Shown piece by piece: positions 62,754 to 64,000 of a stretch of 64,000 nt of DNA (positions are counted from its first letter, which is position 1; every line of letters begins with the position of its first letter). The notes under the pieces were generated by a model, which was not told the DNA's origin, made no database searches, and was given only the letters and a program-made list of their open reading frames with translations. The position numbers were made by a program, and so were the translations under genes. Origin of the DNA: Mycobacterium heidelbergense (GTDB lineage: Bacteria > Actinomycetota > Actinomycetes > Mycobacteriales > Mycobacteriaceae); NCBI RefSeq assembly GCF_010730745.1, contig NZ_AP022615.1, forward strand, positions 2,604,001-2,668,000. The letters are read 5' to 3'.

Positions 62754-63817
62754 CAGTTCTTCCCTTCCATGACCGCGACCAGGTTCTGTTGCAGGGCAGG
62801 CCCGCTGGTGGCATGCGCCAGCACCCGGCCGGCCGAACCGTTCCAGATGTGTTGCGCGGCAAAGCCGATGCGCTCGAGGCCGGCGACGAACATGGGGTTG
62901 GCCGCCAGCGCGCCGCCGGAGGGATTGACTTTTGTCTTCCCCGGGATGTTTATCGCTTCCGCGAGGATCAGGTGCTGGTGAGTGAAGGGCGCATGAATCT
63001 CGGCCACATCCAGGTTGCGGGTGTTTCCGCCGGTGGCCGCCCGGGCCGCCGCCTTGGTCGACGGCGATTCGATGAGGTTGCGCAGGCCCAGGGCCGGAGA
63101 CTCGATGCGGTGCTCGATTCCGGTGATCCAGGCCGGGTTTTCCCGCAACTCGCGGGCGCGGTCACCGGCCGCGAGCACGACCGCGGCGGCGCCATCGGTG
63201 ATCGGCGCGATGTCGTGGCGGCGCAGCGGGTCGGCGAAGAACGGCCGCTCGAGCAGTTCATCGATGCTGATCGCGGGCTGTTCGGAGTCCACCCGCTTGG
63301 CGTGCGAGAAGGAGTCGAGCGCCACACGCGCCATTTGCGCTTCGTTCCACTTGCCGTTGTCGAGCCCGATGCGGGCCTGCAGTCCGGCCATCGACACCGA
63401 GTCCGGCCACAGCGGCGCGACCGTGTAGGGATCGGTCTGGCGCGACAGGATGCGACGCAGGTTGCCCGCCGAGGACTTGCCGAAGCCGTAGACCAGCGCG
63501 GTGTCGACCTCGCCGGCCAGGATTTTGATGTAGGCCTCGTAGAGTGCCCAGGCCCCGTCCATCTCGACGTGCGATTCGTTGATCGGCGGAACGGCACCGA
63601 TGGAGTCGATCGCCGAGATGAACGAAAACGCCCGTCCGGCAAGGTAATCCGACGAACCCGAACACCAGAAGCCGATGTCGGTCTGGGTGATGCCCAGCTC
63701 GCCGTAGAGCTGGGCGAAGCACGGCATCAACATTTCGACGCCGTTGGTGGTGCCGTCGGTGCGGCGGACATGCGGTGCGTGGGCAAAGCCGACAACCGCG
63801 ACGCTGCGTTCGCTCAT
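62753..63817 (-). CDS. ltp4: Thiolase-like lipid transfer protein Ltp4
   Basis: The 354-residue thiolase-fold partner of Ltp3 equals Rv3522 in length. It shows VAVVGFAHAPHVRRTDGTTN, CSGSSDYLAGRAFSFISAID, ITDGAAAVVLAAGDRARELR and NPSGGALAANPMFVAGLERI. Ltp3 and Ltp4 adjoin a DUF35 gene (Rv3521), which by analogy with Ltp2-ChsH2 suggests an aldolase or thiolase complex. The substrate is unknown. AAAGGG lies about 10 bases upstream of the ATG. Confidence 0.92.
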
Positions 63818-63832
63818 TGATAGATAAGCCCT

Positions 63833-64000
63833 TTACAGGTGGTGCTTGTAGGTGTCGTAGTCGGCGTCGGGTTCCCCGGTGGGCCGGAAGTACTCGATGT
63901 TGTCGATGCCAAATCCCCACTCCTCGCGGGGCTTCCACACCGCCTCGACGCGCATGCCCATCCGCACGTCGTGCGCGTCGATGTCGGCGACCAGGTGCAG
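63833..64000 (-). CDS. DUF35/OB-fold protein, C-terminal part (cut by window edge)
   Basis: The last 56 codons of a gene running off the right edge read LHLVADIDAHDVRMGMRVEA then VWKPREEWGFGIDNIEYFRP and end DTYKHHL. This is typical of the end of an acyl-CoA-associated DUF35 OB-fold protein, here the Rv3521 homologue. It is the gene directly upstream of ltp4 and probably its first operon partner. The N terminus is outside the window. Confidence 0.8.
   Translation of the reverse strand: MHLVADIDAHDVRMGMRVEAVWKPREEWGFGIDNIEYFRPTGEPDADYDTYKHHL

Overview
The window is mycobacterial chromosome. It is very GC-rich, has many GTG and TTG starts, genes packed with ATGA or TGATG overlaps, and carries PPE and LpqE-type proteins. 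The gene order is that of the M. tuberculosis Rv3585-Rv3521 region, in inverted orientation. Small dispersed palindromes, an IS630-type element and several gene differences from M. tuberculosis suggest a slow-growing species, perhaps of the M. avium complex type. The species cannot be fixed by reading alone.

Layout. 1-6.7 kb is a housekeeping block: radA (cut by the window edge), lpqE, carD, ispD, ispF, cysS, an rlmB-type rRNA methyltransferase and a secreted glycerophosphodiester phosphodiesterase. 6.7-10.9 kb holds an ArsB-type transporter, a metallo-beta-lactamase-fold hydrolase, a PxpA/LamB protein and a LacI-type regulator with a near-perfect operator between the divergent units. From 10.9 kb to the end lies the cholesterol catabolic cluster.

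The cluster has two regulons that can be seen in the DNA. KstR-type boxes (AAC-NN-GTT core) lie in front of kstR/fadE34, kshB/hsaA (two boxes), fadA5/cyp125, kstD/hsaE, the Rv3531c homologue and kshA. KstR2-type boxes (CAAG-NN-CTTG core) lie in front of fadD3/fadE30, kstR2 and echA20/Rv3549c. The genes form a nearly continuous pathway. Cyp125, FadA5, FadE34, FadE28-FadE29, ChsH1-ChsH2, Ltp2 and the Rv3538 hydratase remove the side chain. KstD, KshAB, HsaA-HsaB, HsaC and HsaD open rings A and B. HsaE, HsaF and HsaG turn the released dienoate into pyruvate and propionyl-CoA. FadD3, FadE30-33, IpdABC, IpdF, EchA20 and FadA6 degrade rings C and D.

Departures from the M. tuberculosis layout are the most informative part. 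A SatD-like protein with a GDEF motif and C-terminal helix-turn-helix, paired with a membrane protein, sits between fadA6 and ipdC where M. tuberculosis has Rv3555c and fdxB. The nat gene is separated from the hsa operon by an inverted SnoaL-like gene. An orphan AbiEi-like/DUF559-like gene and an IS630-family element replace the PPE63 position. The insertion sequence sits exactly on the central TA of a 26-bp palindrome and takes its transposase stop codon from the target-site duplication. No tRNA, rRNA or CRISPR was seen.
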